Source: Desulfovibrio sp. (GTDB lineage: Bacteria > Desulfobacterota > Desulfovibrionia > Desulfovibrionales > Desulfovibrionaceae). From it: a stretch of 64,000 nt of DNA. The notes below the pieces were generated by a model. That model ran no database searches. It saw only the letters and a list, made by a program, of their open reading frames with translations, and was not told where the DNA came from. The DNA lies in the NCBI GenBank assembly GCA_016218665.1, contig JACRDI010000009.1, positions 1 through 64,000 of the forward strand, in the 5' to 3' direction. Of this stretch, positions 1-8,638 are shown in pieces. Numbering within the stretch: the first letter of the stretch is position 1; each line of letters begins with the position of its first letter. The translations under genes and the position numbers were made by a program.

Positions 1-1
1 C

Positions 2-751
2 CTGGAGTTCAAGCGCAAGCTCATCACCGACAACCTGGAGCGCGGCATGTTCCCCTGGACGCGCCGCTACCTGAAGAACGGCTTCCGCGGCCACTTCTCC
101 ACCATCGGCCTCTTGGGCGGGCACGAGGCCTGCCTGAACTTGATCGGCAAGGGCATCGACACCGACAACGGCATGCGCCTCATGCGCCGGACGCTGAACC
201 GCCTGCGCGACATCACCAGCCGCTTCCAGGAGGAGACAGGCACCCTGTACAACCTGGAGGCCACCCCGGCGGAGGGCACCAGCTACCGCCTGGCCAAGAT
301 CGACAAGAACCTCTACGCCGACATCATCACCAGCGGCAACGGCACCCCGTACTACACCAACTCCACCTGCCTGCCCGTGGGCTACTCCCAGGACGTGCTG
401 ACCTGCCTGGAGCACCAGGACCAGCTGCAGCCGCTCTACACCGGCGGCACCGTGTTCCACACCTTCCTGGGCGAGAGCGTGGCCGACGTGGCCTCCCTGC
501 GGGAGTTCATCGTCACCAGCTTCCGCAAGACCAAGCTGCCGTTCCTGTCCATCACGCCCACCTTCAGCGTGTGCAAGGACCACGGCTACATCCAGGGCGA
601 GCACGAGCAGTGCCCCACCTGCGGGGCCGAGGCCGAGATCTACACCCGCATCGTGGGCTACTACCGCCCTGTCTCCCGCTGGAACAAGGGCAAGCAGGCC
701 GAGTACGTGGACCGCGTGGTCTACTCCGGCTTCTGCGGCTGCGACAGGTAG
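2..751 (+). CDS. nrdD: anaerobic ribonucleoside-triphosphate reductase NrdD, C-terminal part
   Basis: This is the C-terminal third of a class III (glycyl radical) ribonucleotide reductase; the frame is open from base 2, so the start lies upstream of the window. The enzyme makes deoxyribonucleotides without oxygen. Visible hallmarks are the NLEATPAEG segment, the zinc-site cysteines (SVC followed by CPTC) and the glycyl-radical motif RIVGYY near the end. The tail finishes GFCGCDR. It is clearly paralogous to the complete nrdD at 41.5-43.7 kb but differs in sequence and tail, so the genome holds two NrdD genes. Three hairpins follow the stop codon. Confidence 0.93.
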   Translation: MEFKRKLITDNLERGMFPWTRRYLKNGFRGHFSTIGLLGGHEACLNLIGKGIDTDNGMRLMRRTLNRLRDITSRFQEETGTLYNLEATPAEGTSYRLAKIDKNLYADIITSGNGTPYYTNSTCLPVGYSQDVLTCLEHQDQLQPLYTGGTVFHTFLGESVADVASLREFIVTSFRKTKLPFLSITPTFSVCKDHGYIQGEHEQCPTCGAEAEIYTRIVGYYRPVSRWNKGKQAEYVDRVVYSGFCGCDR

Positions 752-768
752 GTAGGGCAAGGAAATGC

Positions 769-815
769 GCAGGGGCGCCGCCCCTGCACCCCGCCAGGGG
801 GTATGCACCCCCTGG
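769..815. repeat. two consecutive GC hairpins
   Basis: Two short inverted repeats lie just after the nrdD stop. One has 8-bp arms (769-776 and 780-787, loop gcc). The other has 8-bp arms (794-801 and 808-815, loop tatgca). Neither is followed by a T tract. They sit between convergent genes and look like dispersed intergenic hairpin sequence, with possible roles in transcript 3' ends. Confidence 0.7.
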
Positions 816-824
816 ACCCGCATG

Positions 825-866
825 GCAAAGATGCCGGTTCCGCACATGCGGAACCGGCATCTTTGC
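825..866. repeat. 20-bp perfect inverted repeat
   Basis: The arms at 825-844 and 847-866 are exact reverse complements of 20 bases, separated by 2 bases. It is the third hairpin between the convergent nrdD and nitroreductase genes. No T tract follows on either strand, so a classical intrinsic terminator is uncertain; a bidirectional mRNA-end stabiliser is equally plausible. Confidence 0.8.
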
Positions 867-925
867 ATACTGGGGGAAGGGGTGCCGTCTGGAATAGTGC
901 CAACGAAGATGGCTTTGCGGACGCC

Positions 926-1708
926 CTACAGCCAGCTCACCTTCGCCGCTTTCCTGGGCGGCACCAGCGCGTAGCGCAGCCTGGGCGCGCCGATCATCAG
1001 CGCCCCGCACACGGCACGGCCTTCCGGCACGCCGACCATGGCCGCGAGGCCGGGGTTGTTCGCCAGGGCCCGGTGCACAATGCCCGCCCAGCACACGCCC
1101 AGCCCCTGCGCCGCGGCGGCCAGTTCCACGTAGGTCAGGGCGATGCCGGCGTCGGTCTCGCGCCAGTCGTTGTCCGCGTCGCCCAGGGCGATGATGACAT
1201 GCGGCGCGCCGCGCATGACGAAGTCGCGGCCGCTCTGTGCCAGGCGGGCGTAACGCTCCATGCCGGGCACGGTGGCGAGCCAGTCACCGATGGCCTTTCC
1301 CAAGGTGCGGGTCGTGGCGGGGTTTTCCAGCACGATGTAGCCGAGCTGCTGCGTGTTCTTGGCCGTGGGCGCAATGCGGGCCACCTCAAGGAGTCCGGCC
1401 AGGGTCTCGCGCGGCAGGGCCTCGTCCTTGTACTGGCGCACGGAGCGCCGGGCCCTCATCAGGTTCGTGAGCTCCGGCAGCCCGGCGCGCTCGCGCGGGA
1501 GGAGGAGGAAGGACTCTGCGGGCAGGCGGCTGTGTGACAAGGCTCCGTGGGGGCAGACGGCCGCGCAGTGCCCGCAGTCGATGCAGTTGTCCGGGTTTGC
1601 GGCCACGGGGTAGCCCTCGGCGTCCGCCTCGATGACGGCCACGGGGCAGGCGGCCATGCAGATGCCGTCGCGCCGGCAGTTCTCTTTGTCCACGCAGATG
1701 AGATCCAT
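926..1708 (-). CDS. ferredoxin-nitroreductase fusion protein
   Basis: A 260-residue flavoprotein of the nitroreductase family with an N-terminal two-cluster ferredoxin domain, likely passing electrons from Fe-S centres to FMN and then to an unknown acceptor. ATG at 1708 is preceded by AAGGAG at good spacing, so it is preferred to the longer frame that opens at 1798. The ferredoxin part covers residues 5-56. Its second site is a normal CxxCxxCxxxCP, while the first reads CRRDGICMAACP, with aspartate in place of the second cysteine. The nitroreductase part begins near residue 80 (RARRSVRQYKDE). It is divergent from the HxlR regulator, which often controls such oxidoreductases. Confidence 0.85.
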   Translation of the reverse strand: MDLICVDKENCRRDGICMAACPVAVIEADAEGYPVAANPDNCIDCGHCAAVCPHGALSHSRLPAESFLLLPRERAGLPELTNLMRARRSVRQYKDEALPRETLAGLLEVARIAPTAKNTQQLGYIVLENPATTRTLGKAIGDWLATVPGMERYARLAQSGRDFVMRGAPHVIIALGDADNDWRETDAGIALTYVELAAAAQGLGVCWAGIVHRALANNPGLAAMVGVPEGRAVCGALMIGAPRLRYALVPPRKAAKVSWL

Positions 1709-1931
1709 TGTGTGCTCCTTGGTGTGTGGGGAAAGGGGGAGACCGCCGGGCGGTGATGTCTTTTCCATCTGTACCGGCTTTTTTGCAAGTAGGCACAATT
1801 CCGTGCTGTAGTATCGGCAGGGAAACGGTCGTGGAGTATAGCGGGATTACGGGCTTGCCAGGGCGTTTGAGGGTTGCTATCCCGGCGCGGAGACACGCGT
1901 GAGGTCCGCGATGCGGACGAGGGAGGAAGGC

Positions 1932-2324
1932 ATGGGAACCGAAGCCGGGACGTGCACCGAACAACGATGCTGCGCGGGCAGGCGCTATTTCTGCTCCGTG
2001 GAGCTGGCCCTGCAGGTCATCGGCGGCAAGTGGAAGCCCATCATCCTCTGGCACCTGCGTTCGGGGCAGAGCAGGCGCTTCGGCGAGCTCCGGCGCTCCA
2101 TGCCCAACGTGACGCAAAAGATGCTGACCCAGCAGCTGCGCGAGCTTGAGGGCGACGGCCTGCTGCTGCGCACCGTGCATCCGCAGGTGCCGCCCAAGGT
2201 GGAGTATGCGCTGACGGACCTGGGGGCCAGCGTGCTGCCCGTGCTGGATCAGCTGTGCCGCTGGGGCGCGGCGTTTGAGGCCAGCCAGCCGGTGCGCGGC
2301 GATGTGGCCCGGAGCGCGCTCTAG
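1932..2324 (+). CDS. HxlR-family transcriptional regulator
   Basis: A 130-residue winged-helix DNA-binding protein of the HxlR family. The core motif is present in order: a cysteine-containing N-terminus (CSVELALQVIGGKWK), the recognition region (RFGELRRSMPNVTQKMLTQQL) and the wing (VPPKVEYALTDLG). The ATG at 1932 has GGAGG 5 bases upstream, which beats the ATG at 1899. It diverges from the ferredoxin-nitroreductase gene with about 220 bases between, so that gene is the likely target; HxlR proteins often respond to electrophiles through a cysteine. Its last 4 bases overlap the end of the convergent small membrane gene. Confidence 0.88.
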   Translation: MGTEAGTCTEQRCCAGRRYFCSVELALQVIGGKWKPIILWHLRSGQSRRFGELRRSMPNVTQKMLTQQLRELEGDGLLLRTVHPQVPPKVEYALTDLGASVLPVLDQLCRWGAAFEASQPVRGDVARSAL

Positions 2325-2683
2325 CTGTCCTGGTCCCGCGTGGCGCGCAGGATGAGCGCCGCCGCGCCCAGCGTTGCCCCGGCCACGATGAGCGCCAGGG
2401 GCGTGCCGCGCAGCAGGCCCGCCGCCTGCTCCCGCAATTGCGCAAAGAACACGCCCTGCTTGCCCGTAAGGTATTCGACGCTCCTGCGGTAGGCGCGGGA
2501 ATCCCACTCCGACGTGGCCTGCGCGCCGCCACTTTCCAGCTCGAAGCGCGCCGGGCCGTCCTGCGGGGCGAGCGGATCGGCCACATACAGCCAGGCCGCC
2601 AGGCACAGGCCGATGACGAGCACGGCCGAGGCGAGCACTTCGCCCCTGCCGCGCCGCTTCCTGTCCGTTTCGTTTTTCCGCAT
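2321..2683 (-). CDS. small membrane protein, two predicted transmembrane segments
   Basis: A 120-residue protein not assignable to a family. It starts with a basic cytoplasmic stretch (MRKNETDRKRRGRGE), then a hydrophobic segment at about residues 15-35, a soluble stretch of about 50 residues, a second hydrophobic segment (TPLALIVAGATLGAAALIL) and a short charged tail, so both termini are probably cytoplasmic. It converges on the HxlR gene with a 4-base overlap and lies upstream of the autotransporter on the opposite strand. No function is claimed. Confidence 0.6.
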   Translation of the reverse strand: MRKNETDRKRRGRGEVLASAVLVIGLCLAAWLYVADPLAPQDGPARFELESGGAQATSEWDSRAYRRSVEYLTGKQGVFFAQLREQAAGLLRGTPLALIVAGATLGAAALILRATRDQDS

Positions 2684-2809
2684 GCCGCCGCCTCATGTTT
2701 TCCGTTTGTTGACGCGGACATGGTAAGCGTGTTTTGTGGGCCGGACAAGTCCATAGCCCAGGCCCGCGTGCCAGGCCCGCATGTCAGGCCCGCATGTCAG
2801 GAGGTCCGC

Positions 2810-4690
2810 TTGCCCCGTCCGCACCGCCGCAGGCCGCCCCGCCGCAGGCCGCCCCGCCGCCGCCGCTCCGCTTCGCCTGCGTTCCGGGCGGCTCGGGCCG
2901 CCGCGTGGGCGCAGCTGCTGCTTCTGCTGGTGCTGGCGGCCGCGCCCGCCCGCGCCCTGGACTGGAGCACCCTGGCCCAGCCCGTGGGGACCTTCGTCGG
3001 AGACACGGCCAACCCTTCCGGCGTGTATGCGCCCGCCACCATCAACGCCGTGCTGGGCGGCACGCCGCCCTTCGACTCCGGCACGGGCGTCACCCTCATC
3101 CGCCTGACCCAGACCCAGCAGTTCGTGCGCTTCTACAACCCCACCGACGCCACCAACCCGTCCAGCGCGGTGGGCTCGTGGATGATGCGCGCCAGCGAGA
3201 TACGCGGGCTCACCGCCGCGCAGATACGCGACACGTTCGCCCTGCCCGCCCTGCCCACCAACATGGTCCAGGTGGTGGTGCCCACGGGCTACGCGCTGTA
3301 CACGGGCATCGCCGCGCCCATCGCAGGCTGGGGCGACGGAGGCGGGCTGCAGAACCGGCTCATGGCCAGCAAGCCGCCCTCCGGGGACATTCCCGCCGAC
3401 GGCTGGCTGCCCGCGGGCAACTACGTCAACGCCCAGGCCCTGGCCAATGCGCCTGTGCTGTCCTACCGCTATGCGGCGCGCTCGTCACCGGCCGGAGCGC
3501 GCATGGGCGCGTACATGGACGGCCTGGCCCCGCGCCCGGGCAGCGACCTGGAGGGCGTGTACAACGCCCTGGACACCCTGTCCTTCACCGGCAAGACGGC
3601 CGAGGTGGGCAAGGCCATGGACAGCTTCTCCCCGGCGCGCTTCAGCGCCCTGAACGCGGTGAGCCTGCGCGCAACGGCCTTGCAGGCCGCTTCCCTGGAT
3701 GCGCGCGGCATGCAATTGGCCCTGGGATTAGATGGCCAGGACGGGCAGGAGGCCGGAAGTGCGGAACCCGTGCTCCTGGCCTTCAGCGGCGGGCCGGAGG
3801 AGCTTGCGGCCGTGCTGCCGCGCCTGGGCCAGCGGCAGGGGCGCTGGAACGACTGGAGCCTGTGGCTGCGCGGCGGCGGGGAATACCTGCGCGACAACGC
3901 CAGGGGCGGCACGCCCTACACCGCGGCCACCGCGGCCGTGCACGCCGGGGCGGACCGCCGCGTGGGGCCGGATCTTGTCCTGGGCCTGGGGCTGGGCCTG
4001 GCCCGCACCGCCCTCGACTGGGAGCAGGACGGCGGGGACGCGGCCACCAGCACCCTGAGCCTCTCCGGCTACGGCTTCTGGAACAGCGGCGAATACTTCG
4101 CCAGCGGCGACCTTGATCTGGAGGCCGCCTTCACCGATGCCCGGCGGCGCATCCGCACCGCGGTGACGGAGCGCGTGGCGCGGTCCAGCCAGAACGGCGG
4201 CGGCGGCTCGGCGCGGCTGCGCGCGGGCAGGCGCATCGCCTTGCAGGAGGGCGAGGGGGGATGGACCCTGAGCCCCAGCGTGGAGCTGGGCTACGTGCTG
4301 CACCGGCAGAACGCCTTCCGCGAGACCGGCGCGGGAGACCTGAACCTGGACGTTGGCGCGGCAACGGCCCAGACCCTGCGCACCGGGGCGGAGCTCGCCC
4401 TGTCCCGGCGGGTGGAGCTGGCGGACGGGGCCGTGCTCGCGCCGGAGGCCGCCGCGGGCTGGCTGCGCGAGACCCCGCTGGACAGCCGGGTGTTGCGGGC
4501 CTCCTTCAGCGGCTATGCCGAGGGCTTCCAGAGTTACGGGGACGACGGTCCCAAGGACAGCCTGACCCTGCGCGCCGGGCTGACATACCGCGAGACCGGG
4601 GGTTTCACCCAGTTTCTGCGCTACTCCGGCATGCTGCGCGAACGCTTCCAGGCGCACAGCCTGGAACTCGGCTGCCGCTGGAGCTTCTAG
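2810..4690 (+). CDS. autotransporter outer-membrane beta-barrel protein
   Basis: A 626-residue type V secretion protein. I choose TTG at 2810 because AGGAGG lies 5 bases upstream and it is followed by a very basic n-region, a Leu-rich h-region and an AxA cleavage site (about residue 50); the upstream ATG at 2720 has no such site. Residues about 51-330 are a passenger with no recognised catalytic domain. Residues about 350-626 form the beta-barrel translocator and end in WSF, the aromatic C-terminal signature. The basic leader is built from a repeated CGCCGCAGGCCGCCC-type DNA unit (about 2820-2860). The passenger resembles a recurrent uncharacterised autotransporter N-region with RGLTAAQIRDTF, as far as I can recognise. 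Confidence 0.82.
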   Translation: MPRPHRRRPPRRRPPRRRRSASPAFRAARAAAWAQLLLLLVLAAAPARALDWSTLAQPVGTFVGDTANPSGVYAPATINAVLGGTPPFDSGTGVTLIRLTQTQQFVRFYNPTDATNPSSAVGSWMMRASEIRGLTAAQIRDTFALPALPTNMVQVVVPTGYALYTGIAAPIAGWGDGGGLQNRLMASKPPSGDIPADGWLPAGNYVNAQALANAPVLSYRYAARSSPAGARMGAYMDGLAPRPGSDLEGVYNALDTLSFTGKTAEVGKAMDSFSPARFSALNAVSLRATALQAASLDARGMQLALGLDGQDGQEAGSAEPVLLAFSGGPEELAAVLPRLGQRQGRWNDWSLWLRGGGEYLRDNARGGTPYTAATAAVHAGADRRVGPDLVLGLGLGLARTALDWEQDGGDAATSTLSLSGYGFWNSGEYFASGDLDLEAAFTDARRRIRTAVTERVARSSQNGGGGSARLRAGRRIALQEGEGGWTLSPSVELGYVLHRQNAFRETGAGDLNLDVGAATAQTLRTGAELALSRRVELADGAVLAPEAAAGWLRETPLDSRVLRASFSGYAEGFQSYGDDGPKDSLTLRAGLTYRETGGFTQFLRYSGMLRERFQAHSLELGCRWSF

Positions 4691-4708
4691 AAACGGTGGG
4701 GCGCGGAA

Positions 4709-5605
4709 TCAGCTCAGGCCGCCCTCGTCCACGCGCTTGTCGCGGTAGAAGTCGAGCAGGTTCCACTTGAAGATGAAGGCGTTGATCTCCGGCAGCACGT
4801 TGTCCCTGAGGGGTTTCCAGACCAGCTTGCGTTCCTTGTCCAGCGCGCCGGTGTCGACGAATTCGAGGCCGAGGGCCGTCTCGCCCGCCTGGGGATCGTA
4901 GAAGACGTTGCGCAGCAGGGCGTTGGCCAGGAAAGCCTTCTCCATCTCCTCCTGCTCCTCCATGGCCTTGAAGTACAAGGAGTAGCGCTCGCCCTGGGCG
5001 GGCTTCAGGCCTTTTTCCGTCAGCAGCGCGTTCTGGACCACGAGCCGGATGCCGCAGGTGGAGATGTTGTCCACCTTGAGCCGGCCCTGGTCCCTGTCCT
5101 GGGTGCTGAACAGTGGCGGAGTCCCGGCCACGTTGGCGCCCTGGGGCAGCTCCCGCCAGACCATGACCGCCGGCAGGCGCGCCGGGCCCGCCCCCACGCG
5201 CACGCTGCGCCGCTGCTGGGCGTGCTCCATGGTCTCCGGCGGGGTGAGCAGGAAGTACACCAGCCCGGCGGGGGAGACGCTCACGGACTCCACGCGGCTC
5301 TTGAAGGTGAAGAAGTGCGAGTGCTCCGGGTCTTCGCGGTCGCGCACGCGGAAGTAGCAGGAAACTCCCATGCCCTCCCAGGACTTGGACGCGCTCTTGA
5401 GCGAGGAGACCTCCACTGCAAGGCCGGAGCCCCCCACCTTGGCCAGCACGCCGGTGATCTCCTTGATGTTGGTGACGTGGGAGTCGAAGCTGATGCGCAG
5501 CTTGGCGCGCTGGTCGAGGATGTCCTCAATGGTGTCGCGCACGAGTCGGCGGTTGCGCGCGGCGACCTCCTCGTCCGGATTGCTCTTGGTCCACAGGGCG
5601 CACAT
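4709..5605 (-). CDS. YcgR/PilZ-like c-di-GMP receptor
   Basis: A 298-residue cytoplasmic protein with a two-domain layout like flagellar brake proteins: an N-terminal beta-rich YcgR-like domain (residues about 15-130) followed by a PilZ-like domain that begins at QQRRSVRV, whose RRxxR-like arginines would contact c-di-GMP. A partner D/NxSxxG motif appears as DNISTCGIRLV. ATG at 5605 has AGGTAGG upstream. It is the downstream member of a same-strand run mscS, this gene, next to two GGDEF cyclases, which supports a role as a local c-di-GMP reader. A flagellar or a secretion target cannot be told apart here. Confidence 0.72.
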   Translation of the reverse strand: MCALWTKSNPDEEVAARNRRLVRDTIEDILDQRAKLRISFDSHVTNIKEITGVLAKVGGSGLAVEVSSLKSASKSWEGMGVSCYFRVRDREDPEHSHFFTFKSRVESVSVSPAGLVYFLLTPPETMEHAQQRRSVRVGAGPARLPAVMVWRELPQGANVAGTPPLFSTQDRDQGRLKVDNISTCGIRLVVQNALLTEKGLKPAQGERYSLYFKAMEEQEEMEKAFLANALLRNVFYDPQAGETALGLEFVDTGALDKERKLVWKPLRDNVLPEINAFIFKWNLLDFYRDKRVDEGGLS

Positions 5606-5640
5606 ACGGGGGCCTACCTTTCGACTGGCGGGGATATGGC

Positions 5641-5670
5641 GCGGGCCCCGGCGATGACACCGGGGCCCGC
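5641..5670. repeat. 11-bp inverted repeat after mscS
   Basis: Perfect arms gcgggccccgg (5641-5651) and its complement (5660-5670) flank an 8-base loop, between the mscS stop and the YcgR-like gene start on the minus strand. A further palindromic ccggccgg pair lies at 5726-5747. No T tract follows, so these may reduce read-through or stabilise the mscS message rather than terminate outright. Confidence 0.55.
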
Positions 5671-5788
5671 GATGACAATCTAGCAACGCCGAAGGCGGCT
5701 GACAAGCGTTGGAAACGCCGATTTTCCGGCCGGAACCGTCCGGCCGGCTGGAGGCGCCGCACTGCGGGCTGCTGCTGCGTCTGCTCCG

Positions 5789-6607
5789 CTAGCCCAGCAT
5801 GCGCACTTCGCGCTGCGGGAAGGGAATGACCACCCCCGCCTGGCGGAAGCGCTCCAGGATGGCCTGGTTGATCTCGCTGGTGGCCGGGCCGTAGTCCGGC
5901 ACCTGCACCCAGGGGGCCACGTTGATGTTCACGCTGGAGTCCGCCAACTGGGAGACGCCCAGCACCGGGGCGGGCTCCTTCAGCACGCGGGGGCTGGCCT
6001 CCAGAATGCCGCGGACGATGCCCAGGGCCTTTTCCACATCCGCGTCGTAGGAGATGCCCACCGAGATGTGCAGCTGGCGCACGCGGCCGTAGTTGTGCAG
6101 AATTTCCCCCACGATCTTGCGGTTGGGGATGATCACCTTGGAGCGGTCGGCGTGGCCCAGGGTGGTGCTGAAGAGGCTGATGTCGAGGATCTCGCCCTCT
6201 TCCTTGACGATGGAGATGTAGTCGCCCACGTGGAAGGGCTGGGTGAAGATGATGGTGAGCCCCGCGGCCACGTTGCCCAGAATGCCCTGCATGGCCAGGG
6301 CCACGCCTGCGCCGGCCACGCCCAGGCCGGCGATGAGGGGCAGCAGCTCTATGCCCAGGTTCTGCAGCGCCATGACGCCGAAGAGCGCCAGGATGAGCGC
6401 CCGGGCGATGCGCACCAGAAGCGAGCGCACCGGGGGCTCCAGGGCCAGCTTCTGGAGCACGCGGTCCAGCAGCCTGCCGGCCCAGCTGCCCACCATGTAG
6501 CCGGCCACGAGGATGAGCACGGCCACGAAGAGTTTGGGACCGAAACGCATGGCCATGTCGATGGCCGAAGTCCGTACCTGGTCGAGGGACTGCAGGGAGT
6601 CGTCCAT
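5789..6607 (-). CDS. mscS: small-conductance mechanosensitive channel MscS
   Basis: A 272-residue inner-membrane channel that opens under membrane tension and protects against hypo-osmotic shock. Three membrane segments are visible: KLFVAVLILVAGYMVGSWAG, then RALILALFGVMALQNLGI, then the pore-lining TM3 with its Gly/Ala pattern (GLGVAGAGVALAMQGILGNVAAG). The beta domain follows (FHVGDYISIVKEEGEI, IPNRKIVGEIL), as does a C-terminal alpha/beta domain. Length is close to E. coli MscS (286). ATG at 6607 has AAGGAG at 8 bases. It lies upstream of the YcgR-like gene and downstream of a GGDEF cyclase on the same strand. Confidence 0.93.
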   Translation of the reverse strand: MDDSLQSLDQVRTSAIDMAMRFGPKLFVAVLILVAGYMVGSWAGRLLDRVLQKLALEPPVRSLLVRIARALILALFGVMALQNLGIELLPLIAGLGVAGAGVALAMQGILGNVAAGLTIIFTQPFHVGDYISIVKEEGEILDISLFSTTLGHADRSKVIIPNRKIVGEILHNYGRVRQLHISVGISYDADVEKALGIVRGILEASPRVLKEPAPVLGVSQLADSSVNINVAPWVQVPDYGPATSEINQAILERFRQAGVVIPFPQREVRMLG

Positions 6608-6728
6608 GGTCAGCTCCTTGGCTTGCGCAGGCGGTGCGCGCGGATGTTGCTCGATTTTGCGGAGAATACCCCGACACGGGCGGCGGTGGCAATACGTGCC
6701 CCCGCGAAAGTGGTCCTGCGGATGCGCG

Positions 6729-8321
6729 TCAGGTCGCGGGGGGCTCTCCGGAAGCGCCCCGCAGTCCTTCGGGCCCGCAGTCCAGCGAGCTGAAGACCAC
6801 CACGCGGTCCTTGCCGCAGTGCTTGGCCGCGTAAAGGGCGGTGTCGGCGTTGCGCAAAAGTTGCAGCGAGGGCAGCCCCGGCCGCCAGCCGGCCACGCCG
6901 ATGCTCAACCCCTGGCGGTGCTGGTCGTCCTCGGGCTGCGGGCTTTGCGACTGGAACTTGGGCAGGATCCTGGCCATGATCTCCGCGGCTGCGGCTTCCG
7001 TTGCGCCGGGCATGAGCACGGCGAACTCGTCGCCGCCCAGGCGGGCGAAGATGTCCACCCGGCGCAGCTCGCCCTGGAAGGTCGCCGCCACCCTCTGCAG
7101 CATGGCGTCGCCAAAGGCGTGGCCGTAGGTGTCGTTGACCTCCTTGAAGGAGTCGAGGTCGAAGAAGGCCAGGGAGAAGGGCGCGCCGCTGCGCTCGGAG
7201 CGCAGGATCTCCTTTTCGAGCATGTGATCAAACACCCGCCGGTTGAAGCAGCCGGTGAGGTGGTCGCGCTCGGCCAGATCCTGCAGTTCGCGGTTCAGTT
7301 CGGCCAGGCGCCTGCGCTGGACGCTGTCGCGCAGGAAGTAGACCGCGCTGCCGCCCAGAAGCAGCAGCGCCATGAACACCCCGACGAAGGTGAAGGCCAG
7401 GTGCAGGCGGTAGGTCTGCTCCGCCTCGGCCAGCAGCCTGGGTATGCCCTGCACCCCGTAGACCACGAGGTCTTCCTTGGGCAGCCGCGCCACGTGCACA
7501 AGGCTGGGCTCCCGGTCCGGGCCGTAGAGGTAGGCGGGCCTGCCGCCGATGCTGTGGGGGAGCAGGGGCACGGACTGCAGGGACTCCCTCTGGTAGCGTG
7601 ACAGGGAGGCCTTCTTGTCCAGCTGCAGCGCCCTGGAGCCGGGGATGGCCGCCAGGATGAGCCTGGGGTCGTCCGCCAGGACCACCACGCCCATGCTGTC
7701 GGTGACGAAGCCGGAATACAGGCTGATCTGCTCGGTGAGGGTGGACAGGCCGAGCTTGAGGGCGAGGACGCCGACGACCTTGCCGCCGGCGCGCACCGGC
7801 GCGGAGAAATGGAAGCCCGGCACCGTGGACACGCGCCCCACGACGAACTGGGTCGTGGTGTTGCCCTTCAGTCCTTCGGACACGTACTCCCGGTCGCCCA
7901 GGTTGACCCCGATGAGGTTGACCGGCGACTGGAAGTCGTTGGAGGCCACGCAGATGCCCTGGGCGTTGATGAGCATGGCCCGGTGCAGGTGCAGCTTGCG
8001 GGTGTATTCGACCACGCGCGCGTTGGCCTGGGCCGCCTTTTCCGGGTGGGCGATGAAGTCGGGCCACTGCGGGGCGGAGGCCAGCAGCTCGGTCAGGTCG
8101 TGCAGCATGGAGAACCGGTAGGCGGCCTTCTCGGCCACCTGCTCGGTGTCGGCGCGCAGCGCCTCCTGCGCGGCCGCCAGGGACGTGTCGAGGTGCTGTT
8201 GGCGCTCCCTGTCGGCGTGGATGAACGCCGCGGCGCCGGCAAGCGGCACGGCCAGCGCGGCCAGCAGCAGCAGAGAACGCAGCGGGTGCGCGGCAATGGC
8301 GTTTTGGAGGCGTGTGAACAT
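6729..8321 (-). CDS. membrane diguanylate cyclase with periplasmic sensor domain
   Basis: A 530-residue GGDEF enzyme that makes c-di-GMP from two GTP. A membrane segment at about residues 14-33 leads to a periplasmic Cache-type sensor domain (about 35-300, with FHFSAPVRAGGKVVGVLALKL) and a second membrane helix (FTFVGVFMALLLLGGSAVYFL). The GGDEF domain follows, starting at RDHLTGCFNRRVFD. The active site FARLGGDEF is intact, and an RRVD I-site precedes it by five residues, so product inhibition is expected. No EAL domain is present. ATG at 8321 lacks a clear ribosome site. It is divergent from the GAF-GGDEF gene, with a direct repeat between them. Confidence 0.9.
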   Translation of the reverse strand: MFTRLQNAIAAHPLRSLLLLAALAVPLAGAAAFIHADRERQQHLDTSLAAAQEALRADTEQVAEKAAYRFSMLHDLTELLASAPQWPDFIAHPEKAAQANARVVEYTRKLHLHRAMLINAQGICVASNDFQSPVNLIGVNLGDREYVSEGLKGNTTTQFVVGRVSTVPGFHFSAPVRAGGKVVGVLALKLGLSTLTEQISLYSGFVTDSMGVVVLADDPRLILAAIPGSRALQLDKKASLSRYQRESLQSVPLLPHSIGGRPAYLYGPDREPSLVHVARLPKEDLVVYGVQGIPRLLAEAEQTYRLHLAFTFVGVFMALLLLGGSAVYFLRDSVQRRRLAELNRELQDLAERDHLTGCFNRRVFDHMLEKEILRSERSGAPFSLAFFDLDSFKEVNDTYGHAFGDAMLQRVAATFQGELRRVDIFARLGGDEFAVLMPGATEAAAAEIMARILPKFQSQSPQPEDDQHRQGLSIGVAGWRPGLPSLQLLRNADTALYAAKHCGKDRVVVFSSLDCGPEGLRGASGEPPAT

Positions 8322-8529
8322 GCGCGCCAGGTTGTTGCGGCCGGAGCGGGAGGGAACCGCCTTGGGCTCGTTCCGACTGTTTTTCGAAGTCTCTCACAAA
8401 TCGTACCGATCCGCCAGCCATGTGTTGCCAGCCAGACCGCCGGACGGAACTGGCGCAAAAGCGCGGGAACGCCCGGTCCAGGCGGGAAAACCAGCCCTGC
8501 CTCCCTTGATTGCGGCGGAAGATTGCGGC

Positions 8530-8585
8530 ATGAGTCCTGAAAAACGACTCGCACGGTATGAATCCTGAAAGATTGCTCGCACGGC
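8530..8585. repeat. two tandem 28-bp direct repeats
   Basis: Copies at 8530-8557 and 8558-8585 match at 22 of 28 positions by eye; both begin ATGARTCCTGAAA and end CTCGCACGG. They lie in the divergent intergenic region between two GGDEF genes, 54 bases before the chosen start of the plus-strand cyclase. A regulator-binding or duplication origin is possible. Confidence 0.7.
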
Positions 8586-8638
8586 ATGACGATCGCTGCC
8601 GCGGACATTTCGGGCGCTGGGGCCGGGCAGGGGGATTG

